Positions 12,812-22,242 of a DNA stretch of 64,000 nucleotides are shown here, piece after piece. The DNA is from Chloroflexi bacterium bin20 (GTDB lineage Bacteria > Chloroflexota > Anaerolineae > Aggregatilineales > Phototrophicaceae). Position 1 is the first letter of the stretch; every line of letters begins with the position of its first letter. The notes beneath the pieces are model-generated. The model was not told the DNA's origin. It saw nothing but the letters and a program-made list of their open reading frames with translations, and searched no databases. A program made the translations under genes and the position numbers. The stretch spans positions 240,689-304,688 of the forward strand of contig MPMG01000002.1 in the NCBI GenBank assembly GCA_002238485.1. Direction: 5' to 3'.

Positions 12812-13767
12812 AACCGAAATAGCAGCAACTGGACGCCCGTGACCAGCAGGATGATCACGGTAAGCACATAACCGATTGCGGACGCATAACCCATGCGGAA
12901 GTTGTCAAAGCCCATGAAGAAGAGATACATCAGCGGGAACAGCCCCGAGTCTTGCGGTCCCGCGCCGCTATCAAAGAGCAGATAGGGCTGGGTGAAAAGA
13001 CTGAACGAGCCGATCAAGCCGGTGATGATGACGAAGACAAAGACCGGTCGCAAGAAGGGAATGGTGATATGCCAAAAGACACGCAGTGTGCCCGCGCCAT
13101 CGATGCGCGCCGCTTCTTTCAAGTCGTCCGGCACATTCTGCAAGCCCGCTAAGAAGAATAGCGAGTTATAACCCACCCAGGTCCACAAGCCCAGAATGAT
13201 CAGCGCCGGCATCACGAAGTCTTTATCTTTGATCCAGCCGATGCTTTCCAGGCCAAACAGGCCGATCACGGCATTCAACAAGCCATAGCGCTCATCAAAG
13301 ACCAGCGTGAAGATCCAGGCGACGACAATGGCCGAGGTGATATAAGGCGCAAAGAAGGCTAATCGTGCCAGAGTCTTGAAGCGAACATGTGGCGCATTCA
13401 TCAGCAGCGCCACGCCCAGGGCCAGCGGCATCTGGATTAGCACCGTGCCCGCGGCGAACTCCGCGCCATTGATGATGGCCGTGCGAAAGCGCTTGTCTTT
13501 GGTCAGCAGGCGCTCATAATTATCCAGCCCCTTGTATTCCAACACCACGCCGCCGCCTTCTTCCGGGCTATAAAAGCCGCGCACACGTTGAAAACTGAGG
13601 AAGAAAGCCGCGCCGGCCGGATAGACCGTGAAGATCAAAAAAGACAGCAGAAAAGGCGATAGAAAAATATAGGGGATGACCTTGCGCTGGTTGCGCGACC
13701 ACCAACCCGAAACGGGCCAGCCTTTTGCTCGCTTGTTTACGGTCATGGCACTGGCAGACACGACCAT
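12799..13767 (-). CDS. Carbohydrate ABC transporter permease (MalF-like)
   Basis: EAARIDGAGTLRVFWHITIPFLRPV motif, several TM segments. Confidence 0.9.
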   Translation of the reverse strand: MVVSASAMTVNKRAKGWPVSGWWSRNQRKVIPYIFLSPFLLSFLIFTVYPAGAAFFLSFQRVRGFYSPEEGGGVVLEYKGLDNYERLLTKDKRFRTAIINGAEFAAGTVLIQMPLALGVALLMNAPHVRFKTLARLAFFAPYITSAIVVAWIFTLVFDERYGLLNAVIGLFGLESIGWIKDKDFVMPALIILGLWTWVGYNSLFFLAGLQNVPDDLKEAARIDGAGTLRVFWHITIPFLRPVFVFVIITGLIGSFSLFTQPYLLFDSGAGPQDSGLFPLMYLFFMGFDNFRMGYASAIGYVLTVIILLVTGVQLLLFRFWKV

Positions 13768-13793
13768 CGCTCCATGGATTGCGCGCTACGCCA

Positions 13794-13823
13794 AATCCCT
13801 CCCCCATAAGCGAAGGAGGGATT
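13794..13823. repeat. Inverted repeat between binding-protein and permease genes
   Basis: AATCCCTCC...GGAGGGATT, 9-bp perfect arms. Confidence 0.85.
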
Positions 13824-13848
13824 GCTTGCATCTGGCGCAGGGATACAC

Positions 13849-15144
13849 CTATTTGTTGAACTCGAACTCGTCGATAGCTTCCTGGATAGCTGCTTCTGGG
13901 TCTGCTCCATCGAGCATGACCGGCTGCACGATCAGGCGGTTGACGGCGTCCACGAAGAGCGTCCAATAGGGGCTGACATTGACCTCGGCCATAGCGGAAG
14001 CGGCTTCGGCGATGAACTCGCCCGGCTTCTGCCCGCTGAAGTAGTCATCGGTGCGCAGCAGTTCTTCGGCATCCCAGACCGGCTTGTAGGACGGGAAGAG
14101 GTTCATGCGGCGGAAAGCCAGCAGCGAGCCTTCGGCGGTGAGGTTGCAGACGCGGATGAATTCCCAGGCTGCTTCTTTGTTTTCGGACGCGGCGGTGATG
14201 CCCATGCCGGTGCCGCCACGGGGGACAGTCGCAAAGCCGCCATCGCCCCACATGGGCAGCGGACGCATCTTCCACAAGCCTGCCAGATCGGGGGCGTTCT
14301 GCTTCATAAAGCCTTGATACCAAGGCGCGCCCCAGACGGTGATGTAGGCAGCTTCGTTCATGAGCGCATATTGGGCATCGCCTGTGCCTTGCTCAATGTA
14401 GACGCCGCTGTCCAGTTGCGCCTTCTGCCAGTTCAAAATGTCGATCGCCAACTGGCTCTGCACTTGCACATTGTCTTCGGCATCGAAGAACTCGCCGCCA
14501 GCCTGATGGAACTGGACATAAAAATCTGCCCAGCTTTGTGTAGCGAGCGGGAAGAGACCATGCCCGGCATCCATCGCGCCGCCGCCCAGCATGTTGACGA
14601 ATTCGTCCCAGGTCGCGGGCGCTTCGGCATCCATGCCCAGCTCGTCAAATATGTCGTGGCGATAATAGAGCAGCACGGGGTTGACCTCGTTGCCGACTCC
14701 ATAGATGTTGCCGCGCACAGTCCAGGGCTTGGTCGCGGACGGGATGGACAGGTCTTCCAGTTGCTCGCCGATGTGGTCGTTGAGCGGGGCATAGGGCTCG
14801 CTGCCGGCATCGCGCACGAACTGGCCCATAGCCGAGATTTCGATATCGACCATATCGGGGATGCCCGCGCCAGCCACGAAGGCCGCTTGCAGCTTGGGCC
14901 ACAGGTCGGCGTAGGGCGTCAGCGACAGGTCGACATTGACATTGGGGTGCATGTCGGTCCATAGCTCTTCGACCAGGTTCTGCATCCACTCGTCACGATT
15001 GTTGGCGAAACCCCACAAGGAAATGGTGATCTCGTCATCCTGGGCGCGCACCAAGCCGACGGGCAATGCCGCAAAGCCGCTGGCGGCCAGCGCTGTCGAA
15101 GCCGCTTTCAAAAAGTCGCGGCGCGAAAGTTTCTTGTCAGACAT
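13849..15144 (-). CDS. Extracellular carbohydrate-binding protein, Tat-type signal
   Basis: SRRDFLKAASTALAASGFAALPVG signal; SBP family 1-like body. Confidence 0.9.
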   Translation of the reverse strand: MSDKKLSRRDFLKAASTALAASGFAALPVGLVRAQDDEITISLWGFANNRDEWMQNLVEELWTDMHPNVNVDLSLTPYADLWPKLQAAFVAGAGIPDMVDIEISAMGQFVRDAGSEPYAPLNDHIGEQLEDLSIPSATKPWTVRGNIYGVGNEVNPVLLYYRHDIFDELGMDAEAPATWDEFVNMLGGGAMDAGHGLFPLATQSWADFYVQFHQAGGEFFDAEDNVQVQSQLAIDILNWQKAQLDSGVYIEQGTGDAQYALMNEAAYITVWGAPWYQGFMKQNAPDLAGLWKMRPLPMWGDGGFATVPRGGTGMGITAASENKEAAWEFIRVCNLTAEGSLLAFRRMNLFPSYKPVWDAEELLRTDDYFSGQKPGEFIAEAASAMAEVNVSPYWTLFVDAVNRLIVQPVMLDGADPEAAIQEAIDEFEFNK

Positions 15145-15228
15145 AGTTGGCTCCTTCTACTTGTACTGCCTGCGAATAGATAGAGTGCACACAGCAAGCA
15201 TAGCCCATAGCGGCGCGATGCGCAAATG
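15114..15228. repeat. Direct repeat copy A (115 bp), 5' end and leader of the binding-protein gene
   Basis: Matches 16420-16534 with 3 mismatches at offset 1306. Confidence 0.95.
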
Positions 15229-15362
15229 GATATGCCGGACATGGGTCTGTCGTCAACAAATTGGCAACCTCCAGGGCAATCGTCGTAGGGATTGTCATTC
15301 CAACGGGCAGAGCGAGGGGCTTGTCACGGGCGGATCTGTCCCGCCCCGTTGCATCTGCGCTT

Positions 15363-15827
15363 TCAGGAGTCGAATAGCGGCTGCACGGGAGTCATGCCGC
15401 CACTGCCGATGTCCGCGTATTGCCGCGAGCCAAGCTGGAACAGCAAAATCATCGTATACATCAGATGACGGGGCGAGTTCCACAAGGAGAGGCAGTCTTC
15501 ATAAGCCTTTGCCAATAGCGGCAGCGTTTCATTGATGGCGGGAAGGTCTATCGTGGCAGCCAGGGCGTCCACATTTACCGGTCCAACACGAACGCGACGC
15601 TCCGCCACCTGTCTGGCAGCATCGACACTCTGGATGTACAGAGCGAAAGCGGCTTGATCGGATATGTCAGACGTTGCCGCTGCCAGCAAGCAAACACAGC
15701 GCTGCGCAACAGGTGTCAGCAACTCAAGCGCTTCATCGGCATGGGGGATGGGCAGCTTTCCGTCCGCTCCTGATTCCAAAGGCAACCGACTCTCTTCATA
15801 GCCGTGTGGCAGGTTCGGGATTGTCAT
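15363..15827 (-). CDS. Hypothetical protein (154 aa)
   Basis: Open reading frame between the direct repeats; no recognised family. Confidence 0.5.
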   Translation of the reverse strand: MTIPNLPHGYEESRLPLESGADGKLPIPHADEALELLTPVAQRCVCLLAAATSDISDQAAFALYIQSVDAARQVAERRVRVGPVNVDALAATIDLPAINETLPLLAKAYEDCLSLWNSPRHLMYTMILLFQLGSRQYADIGSGGMTPVQPLFDS

Positions 15828-15875
15828 GGTCGCGTTTTCTCTAAAGCAATGTGGCCGCTGCGCGTGCAGCAGACT

Positions 15876-16409
15876 TTAAGTACAAAACGACACATATTTC
15901 CATCGTGGCGCAGTACCCTGCAGAACAAACCGCCAAGGCCAATGTCCTTGCATTTGATCGCTGTGCCAAAAGAAACAGAGCGAGGTCGGACAATAGTGAC
16001 TCAAGGTTTGTCCTCGTGATCTGCTAGGTTGAAACTCGTGATGCACATTGAGACTTCCTTGTCCCATACCACCGAATAGAGTAACCCGCCGGTCAATTTG
16101 ACACCATTGATACCATTCATCGCGATGCCATTGCTGTGATGTCTGGGAAGAGTTCACGCCGCTCTGGGCGTATTGGATTGCTTGTGTGATCTGTGCCTCA
16201 GGAATCCCGACTCTACGCAATTGATCAATTGCGTCCGCGTCCCTATTCGCAAGACTTTCTCCACTTACAATACCCACACTGCTGTCAGACGAGTCGGCCG
16301 GCGAACTACCAGTTGGAGAAGTCTGACCTTTCACGATGCCCGAAATGGCGCTTACAACGACAACGACTATCAAGAATGTTGCTATGCGATAACCTCTCAC
16401 TACGCACAA
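15876..16409 (-). CDS. Hypothetical secreted or membrane-anchored protein, C-terminal part doubtful
   Basis: N-terminal hydrophobic segment YRIATFLIVVVVVSAISGIV then Ser-rich region; TTG start. Confidence 0.35.
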   Translation of the reverse strand: MCVVRGYRIATFLIVVVVVSAISGIVKGQTSPTGSSPADSSDSSVGIVSGESLANRDADAIDQLRRVGIPEAQITQAIQYAQSGVNSSQTSQQWHRDEWYQWCQIDRRVTLFGGMGQGSLNVHHEFQPSRSRGQTLSHYCPTSLCFFWHSDQMQGHWPWRFVLQGTAPRWKYVSFCT

Positions 16410-16419
16410 GCCTGCATCG

Positions 16420-16534
16420 AGTCGCGGCGCGAAAGTTTCTTGTCAGACATAGTTGGCTCCTTCTACTTGTACTGCCTGCGAATAGATAGAGTGCACGCAA
16501 CAGGCATAGCCCATAGCGGCGCGATGCGCAAATG
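16420..16534. repeat. Direct repeat copy B (115 bp)
   Basis: Matches 15114-15228 with 3 mismatches. Confidence 0.95.
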
Positions 16535-16646
16535 CAACTAGCGGAAATTTAGCCCGCAAGCTGCCAAACCGCATTTGCCTGGCATGGACGCGGAACTTGT
16601 GCTATTCCGTGTACGCGGCAAGAGCGAGGCGCAGAGGGGATAATCA

Positions 16647-17186
16647 ATGACCGTGTATTCTATCATTGAACTGCCCATGACCCGCTGGCGAGAGGCGCGC
16701 GCATTACGGCTGCATGCGCTGCAGACCGACCCCAGCGCCTTCGCATCCAGCTATGCCGATGAGCTGGCATTCGCCGATGATGTCTGGCTGGCGCGGGCGC
16801 ATTCTGCAGAGCGGCGGGCCGGCAATATGACATTCTTTGCGCAGCTTGATGGCGAGCTGACAGGCATGGCCGGCGCGAACTGGTCGCAGCGCGAAAAGAA
16901 CCAGCATGTCGCGAATGTGTATGGCGTCTATGTGCTGCCAGCGCAACGTGGCAAAGGCATCGGGGGCGCCTTGATGCAAGGCCTGCTGGATGAATTGGCG
17001 CGCATGCCGCAGATCGAAAAAGTCGGCTTGCAGGTCAACAGCGAGGAGCAGGCGGCGGTCGCGCTATACGCCAGAATGGGCTTTGCGACAGTCGGCAAGG
17101 CAATCCGCGAACTCAAAGTGGGCGGGACTTACTACGACCTGGACTACATGGAACTGCACTTCAGCAAGGCGAAGGATGAAGCATAG
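16647..17186 (+). CDS. GNAT family N-acetyltransferase
   Basis: VYVLPAQRGKGIGGALMQGLLDEL...LQVNSEEQAAVALYARMGF. Confidence 0.9.
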   Translation: MTVYSIIELPMTRWREARALRLHALQTDPSAFASSYADELAFADDVWLARAHSAERRAGNMTFFAQLDGELTGMAGANWSQREKNQHVANVYGVYVLPAQRGKGIGGALMQGLLDELARMPQIEKVGLQVNSEEQAAVALYARMGFATVGKAIRELKVGGTYYDLDYMELHFSKAKDEA

Positions 17187-17207
17187 AGGGCGCAGATCTT
17201 TGCTGTA

Positions 17208-17228
17208 GGGGCGATACTTGTGTCGCCC
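17208..17228. repeat. Family A palindrome, 'GATACTTGTGTCGCCC' variant
   Basis: ggggcgatacttgtgtcgccc; matched by 38120-38140 (reverse) and 23634-23654. Confidence 0.85.
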
Positions 17229-18064
17229 TAAGCCTTCACCGCGCCGCTGGTCAAGCCGCTGATGAACTGGCGCATCGCCACCGCGAATACGCAAAGCAGA
17301 GGAATGGACGAAATCACATAGCCGGCGAAGAGCGTGCCCCAGTCGGTTTCGTAGGCGGACGAGAATTGCATCAAGCCCTGCGCCAAGGGCATCTTGCTCT
17401 TGTCGGTGATGGTAACCAGGGGCCAGATCAAGTCATTCCAGGTGCTGATCAACGTGGTCATCGCCACCGTGGCGATCATCGGCCGCGCCAGGGGTACGGA
17501 TACATAGGCGAAGACCTGCCATTCTGCCGCGCCATCCACATAAGCCGCATCGAAAAGCTCCTGCGGCAGCGACTCGAAATACGAGCGCATCAGCCAGGTG
17601 GACAAAACCAAACCGCCACTGACCCAGACGCTGATCAAGGCCAGGGGCGTGTTGACCATGCCCAGATCGCGCACCAGCACAAAACGCGGCGCCAGCGTCA
17701 AAACGCCCGGCACCATGATCAAGGTGATAAAGGCCAGGAATATGACCGTCTTGAAAGGGAAGCGAAAACGCGCGAAGACATAACCCGCCACCGATGCAAT
17801 AGCCGCGATCAGGCAGATGGTCGTGCCCGAATAGAGCACGCTGTTGACGATATAGCGCCAGATGATGCGAAATGCCGAGCTGTAATTGCCCAGCTGGAAA
17901 GGCAGCTCGGGCAACCAGAAGTTGTGATAAAATTGCGTGTTGGATTTCAGCGAGGTGATGACCACCAGCGCCAGCGGAAAAAAGGTCACAATCCCGAAGC
18001 AGACCAGCACCGCCTGGAAGGGCATATCGCGGTTGCCGAGGATGAAACGCAGCCGTTTGCGCAT
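17228..18064 (-). CDS. Carbohydrate ABC transporter permease
   Basis: DAAYVDGAAEWQVFAYVSVPLARPM; start set at MRKRLRF rather than the longer ORF. Confidence 0.88.
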   Translation of the reverse strand: MRKRLRFILGNRDMPFQAVLVCFGIVTFFPLALVVITSLKSNTQFYHNFWLPELPFQLGNYSSAFRIIWRYIVNSVLYSGTTICLIAAIASVAGYVFARFRFPFKTVIFLAFITLIMVPGVLTLAPRFVLVRDLGMVNTPLALISVWVSGGLVLSTWLMRSYFESLPQELFDAAYVDGAAEWQVFAYVSVPLARPMIATVAMTTLISTWNDLIWPLVTITDKSKMPLAQGLMQFSSAYETDWGTLFAGYVISSIPLLCVFAVAMRQFISGLTSGAVKA

Positions 18065-18078
18065 GTTTCGCCGCCCCC

Positions 18079-19026
18079 TTAGTCCGCCGTCGCGCCTGAG
18101 GAAACACGCAGGTTGATCACGGTCAGCGCCAGCATGCCCACGAACAACACCACACCGATCGCCGAGGCGTATCCGAATTCCAGGAAGCTGAACGCCGACT
18201 GAAAAAGCTGCAAAGCCGGCACCATGGTGCTGTAGCCCGGTCCGCCATCGGTCATGACCAGGAAGAGATCGAAGCGCTGCGTCATGAAGAGCATGGTGAG
18301 GATCATAGCCAGGGTGATCTGTCGGCGTGTCATGGGAATGTCGATGAAAAAGAGCCGCCGCCAAAAGCCCGCGCCATCAATGGACGCGCTTTCGTGCACT
18401 TCCTGCGGGATAGTCTGCAAGCCGCCCAAAATGATCAGAAATTGCAGAGTCGGCAGCCACGGGAAGCGCACAAAAGACAGCGCCCACATGGCTGTCAGCG
18501 GATCGCCCAGCCAGGCATGCGTATAGGCGCCCAAGCCCAGCAACTCCAGCCCCTCGTTGAGCAGACCGACCTGCGGATTGTAGATGAAGCGCCAGATCAG
18601 GTAATTCAAGATGGTAGGCACGACCATGGGGAAGACGAAAATGATCTTCCACCAATAGGACCAGCGGGCGCTGCGCAGGTTGATGATCATCTCGGCGGCG
18701 AAGAACGGCAGGACAGTCTGCATGACGACGCGAAAGATCACGAAGCCGACCAGATTGCTGAGCGCCACGCGGAAAGTGCGGTCGCTCAACAGGCGCTCAT
18801 AATTCTCCAGCCCGACATAGATGTGCACCTTGCCGCCATTCCAGATGTAGAGCGAATTGTAGAGCGCGCTGAAAGCCGGCAGCCACTCAAATAGCAGCAG
18901 CAGCGTCACCGGGACGAGCAGCGCCAGGTAGAGCCATTTTGCCCGCCAGATGCGCGCTGGCAGCGGACCGCGGCTGAGGCGCAGGCTGTGGCTGGAACTG
19001 CCTGAGGCGGCTTGTCGCGAGAACAT
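18079..19026 (-). CDS. Carbohydrate ABC transporter permease
   Basis: HESASIDGAGFWRRLFFIDIPMTRRQ motif, TM segments. Confidence 0.88.
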   Translation of the reverse strand: MFSRQAASGSSSHSLRLSRGPLPARIWRAKWLYLALLVPVTLLLLFEWLPAFSALYNSLYIWNGGKVHIYVGLENYERLLSDRTFRVALSNLVGFVIFRVVMQTVLPFFAAEMIINLRSARWSYWWKIIFVFPMVVPTILNYLIWRFIYNPQVGLLNEGLELLGLGAYTHAWLGDPLTAMWALSFVRFPWLPTLQFLIILGGLQTIPQEVHESASIDGAGFWRRLFFIDIPMTRRQITLAMILTMLFMTQRFDLFLVMTDGGPGYSTMVPALQLFQSAFSFLEFGYASAIGVVLFVGMLALTVINLRVSSGATAD

Positions 19027-19066
19027 CGTGATACGCCCTTCGTCCTCCGGCCCCGTCTCCCCACAT

Positions 19067-19111
19067 CGCGGGCAGGCGATTGATGCCCTGCAGCGAGTAT
19101 CGCCTGCCGCG
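19067..19111. repeat. Inverted repeat between binding-protein and permease genes
   Basis: CGCGGGCAGGCGAT...ATCGCCTGCCGCG, one bulge. Confidence 0.85.
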
Positions 19112-19208
19112 AGTACTGACTATTGCAACCCCTCCCTCATCTTGGGGGCGCGTAGACACGGACCCGCCGGGGAGGGGCGTTGGGGTGGGGGTGAAGTTCG
19201 TATGGACA

Positions 19209-20672
19209 TTACTCCATCTGGAAGTCGCAGGTCCATTCGTTTTCGGCGATGACGACGCGCGCTTCGCGGGTCATCAGGCGGTCTTCTTCAGCGATCAACG
19301 TCTCGAGGTCGATCTGGTCAGTGAAGTACTCCTGCATGAGGCGGCGGTGGTCTTCACCATAACGGCGGCTGAGGCGCGGGTCGGGGTCTTTCAGCGCGCG
19401 GATGGGCAGCTCCAGGAAAGCCAGGGTCGGCTTGAGCGCGTCCGGCACATCCAGCCCCTTCTGCGTGGGGATGCTGCGCGGCGATTCGGTTACGACGCGT
19501 CCCCATTGCGGCTGGGCGGTCAAGTACATGAAGAAGTCGATGACCTGGTCTTCTATGCCTTCGCGGCGCGCGCGATCGGTCATGGTGAAGCCGGCCGTGA
19601 AGCCGCCGACCAGGTAGGAGCTGTCATTGTTGGCGGCGTGCGGGCTGGTGGTTTCGGTAATAGGCGGGAAGTAGCTGATGCCCCAGTTGAAATCGGCGTC
19701 GCGGGTTACATTGAGAGTCTGGCTGGCGGCATTGCCCAGCAAGAACGGTACCTCGCCGGTGATGAACAGGCGATAGGCTTCGTCCCAGGTCATGGTCGCA
19801 TAACCGTCCACCCAGGTCGGCTCGAAGTCGGCCAGCAGCTGCAGCCAATCGGCGAAAGCATCGTCGTTGGCGCTGATCAAGCCATTTTGAATGGCGCAGG
19901 CGAATTCGCGCTGGTTCAAGGCGTGCCAGCTTGCGCCCGGCTCCCACCAGCTTTCGATGTGGTCGATGTAGAAGCTGGTCAGGCTGGTGCCATCAAACCA
20001 GTTGTAGGTATAGGGCGTGGCGGTGGACATGCTCATGGCCAAAGGCTCGTAGCCGGCTTCTGCCAAAGCGCCCATCTCGTCGATCATCGTCTCCCAGTCT
20101 TGCCACAGCGAGTAGTCAATGTCGAATTCGGTGTCGATGCCGTTGGCTTCCAGCATGTCGATGTTATAGAAGAAGCCGACCGCCACCGCGTTCACGGTCA
20201 CGACATACTGGTTGCCGCTGCCGGTGTGGAAAGTCGTATTCCAGACGACATCGGGGATAGCGTCTGCCCAGCGTTCGTGGCCCGGCGTGCCTTCGGGAAT
20301 GTAGGGATTGGGCATCTCAATATAGTCATTGAGCGGCACATACCAGTCATTGCCCTGCTCTTGCCAGACGCGGATGTAATTGTTGACGATGATATGCGGC
20401 TCGTTTTGGCCATTGAAGACCGTGCTGCGCCATTGATCGCCCGAGATATTGTCCGGCGTGTCAATCAGCTCGATATTGACACCAGGATTCATGGCTTCGT
20501 ATTCGGCGACTACCTCGTTCATCAAGCTCGGCGGATTCGGATTGTTCTCGGTCGGTTCATCCGGGTAGTAGGCGCCGACGGTCGTAAAAATAGTGACTTC
20601 GTCCTGCGCCAGCCCGATCAATGCGCCAAAGACCAGCAAAACGAGCGAAACAAACAGCAAACGTTTGAACAT
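19209..20672 (-). CDS. Extracellular carbohydrate-binding protein
   Basis: Sec-type signal MFKRLLFVSLVLLVFGALIGLAQ; SBP family 1-like. Confidence 0.88.
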   Translation of the reverse strand: MFKRLLFVSLVLLVFGALIGLAQDEVTIFTTVGAYYPDEPTENNPNPPSLMNEVVAEYEAMNPGVNIELIDTPDNISGDQWRSTVFNGQNEPHIIVNNYIRVWQEQGNDWYVPLNDYIEMPNPYIPEGTPGHERWADAIPDVVWNTTFHTGSGNQYVVTVNAVAVGFFYNIDMLEANGIDTEFDIDYSLWQDWETMIDEMGALAEAGYEPLAMSMSTATPYTYNWFDGTSLTSFYIDHIESWWEPGASWHALNQREFACAIQNGLISANDDAFADWLQLLADFEPTWVDGYATMTWDEAYRLFITGEVPFLLGNAASQTLNVTRDADFNWGISYFPPITETTSPHAANNDSSYLVGGFTAGFTMTDRARREGIEDQVIDFFMYLTAQPQWGRVVTESPRSIPTQKGLDVPDALKPTLAFLELPIRALKDPDPRLSRRYGEDHRRLMQEYFTDQIDLETLIAEEDRLMTREARVVIAENEWTCDFQME

Positions 20673-20771
20673 CAGAAACTCCTCCTAAGCGATATGACAA
20701 GGCATGGAAAGACGACTTTCACACGCAAGGATAACCAATTTGCGCAGAGGCTGCAACGATTCCGAAAACTC

Positions 20772-20880
20772 GGGAGTGTCTATTTCCGTGTATGTTGGGC
20801 TTGCCCCATCCCCCAATCTGTCGTAGAAATCCGCGTGCGCCGTTGCCTCCCCCCGACTTTTCGGGGGACCGAGGGGGTGC
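20772..20880 (+). repeat. Long intergenic repeat, family B, copy 1
   Basis: gggagtgtctatttccgtgtatg...cctccccccgacttttcgggggaccgaggggg; near-match to reverse complement of 37974-38083. Confidence 0.85.
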
Positions 20881-20958
20881 CTGTATCCAGCAAATTAGCC
20901 ACTCCCCGAAAACTCTTTGCGCCCGCTATCGTTCAAATTCGGGCGAGTCGCTGCGTCC

Positions 20959-22017
20959 CTACAACTCGCCCAAAAAGTCATGCAGCGCCGCATTGAACTC
21001 CGCCGCTTTTTCGACGAAGGGACTGTGTCCGCAATCGGCGAGGATGACCTCTTTCACACTGCCGCCAGCCTCCACATAGGCAGCGAGCACGGCTTTGGTC
21101 TGGGCGATCATGGGCTGGGGCGGGCAGACCTCGTCGCCGGGCCAACCCGGGATCACGCCCAGCTTGCCAAAGGTCGCCAGGTCGAAGAAAGACATATCGG
21201 CGATAACCTGGTCGCTGTCGCCGCGCAGCCACAAAACCGGCGGCTTATTCTCCAATGCAGCCAGGCGCAGCGGATCGGGCTGGTTGTTTGGCGCCATGGC
21301 GTTCAGCACGCCCCACCTGCCCGGCGCGACCTGGGGCCAATTGTCCGATGCCACGAAGTCGCCGGGATAATCTCGCTCGTCTGTGTGCGTGGTCAGCACG
21401 CTGCTCAACAAGTCTTCTTCGCGCGGGGAGATATAGCCTGGCTTCCAATAAAAGTTGTTCATGACATGGCGCGGCGTCATCTCACCATCGCCGCGTTCGC
21501 CATCGCGCAGCAGTTGCGAAAATTGTGGATTGGCGACTCCACCGCCACTGCCAGCAGCATCCTCGGCGCAGAGCCTGCCAGCCGCGTCTTTCGTCCCGCC
21601 AAATCCATAAGGCGAAACCGGCGCGACAAAGGCGGCGCTCAACAAGCGCTCTGGGGCATCGCCCAGCAACTGCCACAGCAGGCCGCCGCCCATCGAATGC
21701 CCGACCACATGCGCCTTCTCAATGTCCAGCGCGTCCATCAGCGCCAGCACATCATCGGACATATCCGCCATCCCGCGCGAGCCATCGACCACGGCTGCGG
21801 GGTCGGCATCGCCAAAGCCGCGTTGATCCAGCGCCACACAACGATATCCAGCCGGCATCGCCAGCATGGTCTCTTCCCAGAATGTTGCGGAGGTGAGGTT
21901 GCCATGTACGAAGACGACCGGCGTGCCCGCTTCGTCGCCACTGAACAAGACGCGTGTTGTCAGGCGTTTTGAAGCGATCGATCGCGCAGTGATGCCGGGT
22001 AGCGTGGGGACAGGCAT
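20959..22017 (-). CDS. Alpha/beta hydrolase
   Basis: VVFVHGNLTS, VVGHSMGGGLLWQL nucleophile elbow, DCGHSPFVEK; start set at MPVPTL. Confidence 0.88.
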   Translation of the reverse strand: MPVPTLPGITARSIASKRLTTRVLFSGDEAGTPVVFVHGNLTSATFWEETMLAMPAGYRCVALDQRGFGDADPAAVVDGSRGMADMSDDVLALMDALDIEKAHVVGHSMGGGLLWQLLGDAPERLLSAAFVAPVSPYGFGGTKDAAGRLCAEDAAGSGGGVANPQFSQLLRDGERGDGEMTPRHVMNNFYWKPGYISPREEDLLSSVLTTHTDERDYPGDFVASDNWPQVAPGRWGVLNAMAPNNQPDPLRLAALENKPPVLWLRGDSDQVIADMSFFDLATFGKLGVIPGWPGDEVCPPQPMIAQTKAVLAAYVEAGGSVKEVILADCGHSPFVEKAAEFNAALHDFLGEL

Positions 22018-22162
22018 GGGATTGCTCCTAGTGGCTGGTGTCGCATACATTCTAGCATAATGGCAGCGCATGGCGTAAAAACTCCCTCCTCATCCTGATG
22101 GGGTTACTGAGAGGGTTGCCTCGCCCCTACGCGGCACATCATCCGAATTGGGAGTTGCGCTT

Positions 22163-22193
22163 CCCTCCGACCTGTCGGGGGACCGAGGGGAGT
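22163..22193 (+). repeat. Family B-like hairpin core
   Basis: ccctccgacctgtcgggggaccgaggggagt. Confidence 0.7.
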
Positions 22194-22242
22194 CCGCAGT
22201 TCAGCTTTTCCGTTACACTATCCAGCGACAAACGCAACCATA

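Noticed and set aside
19080-20996. 638-aa plus-strand ORF
   Set aside because: Antisense to a well-supported binding-protein gene and runs through intergenic repeats
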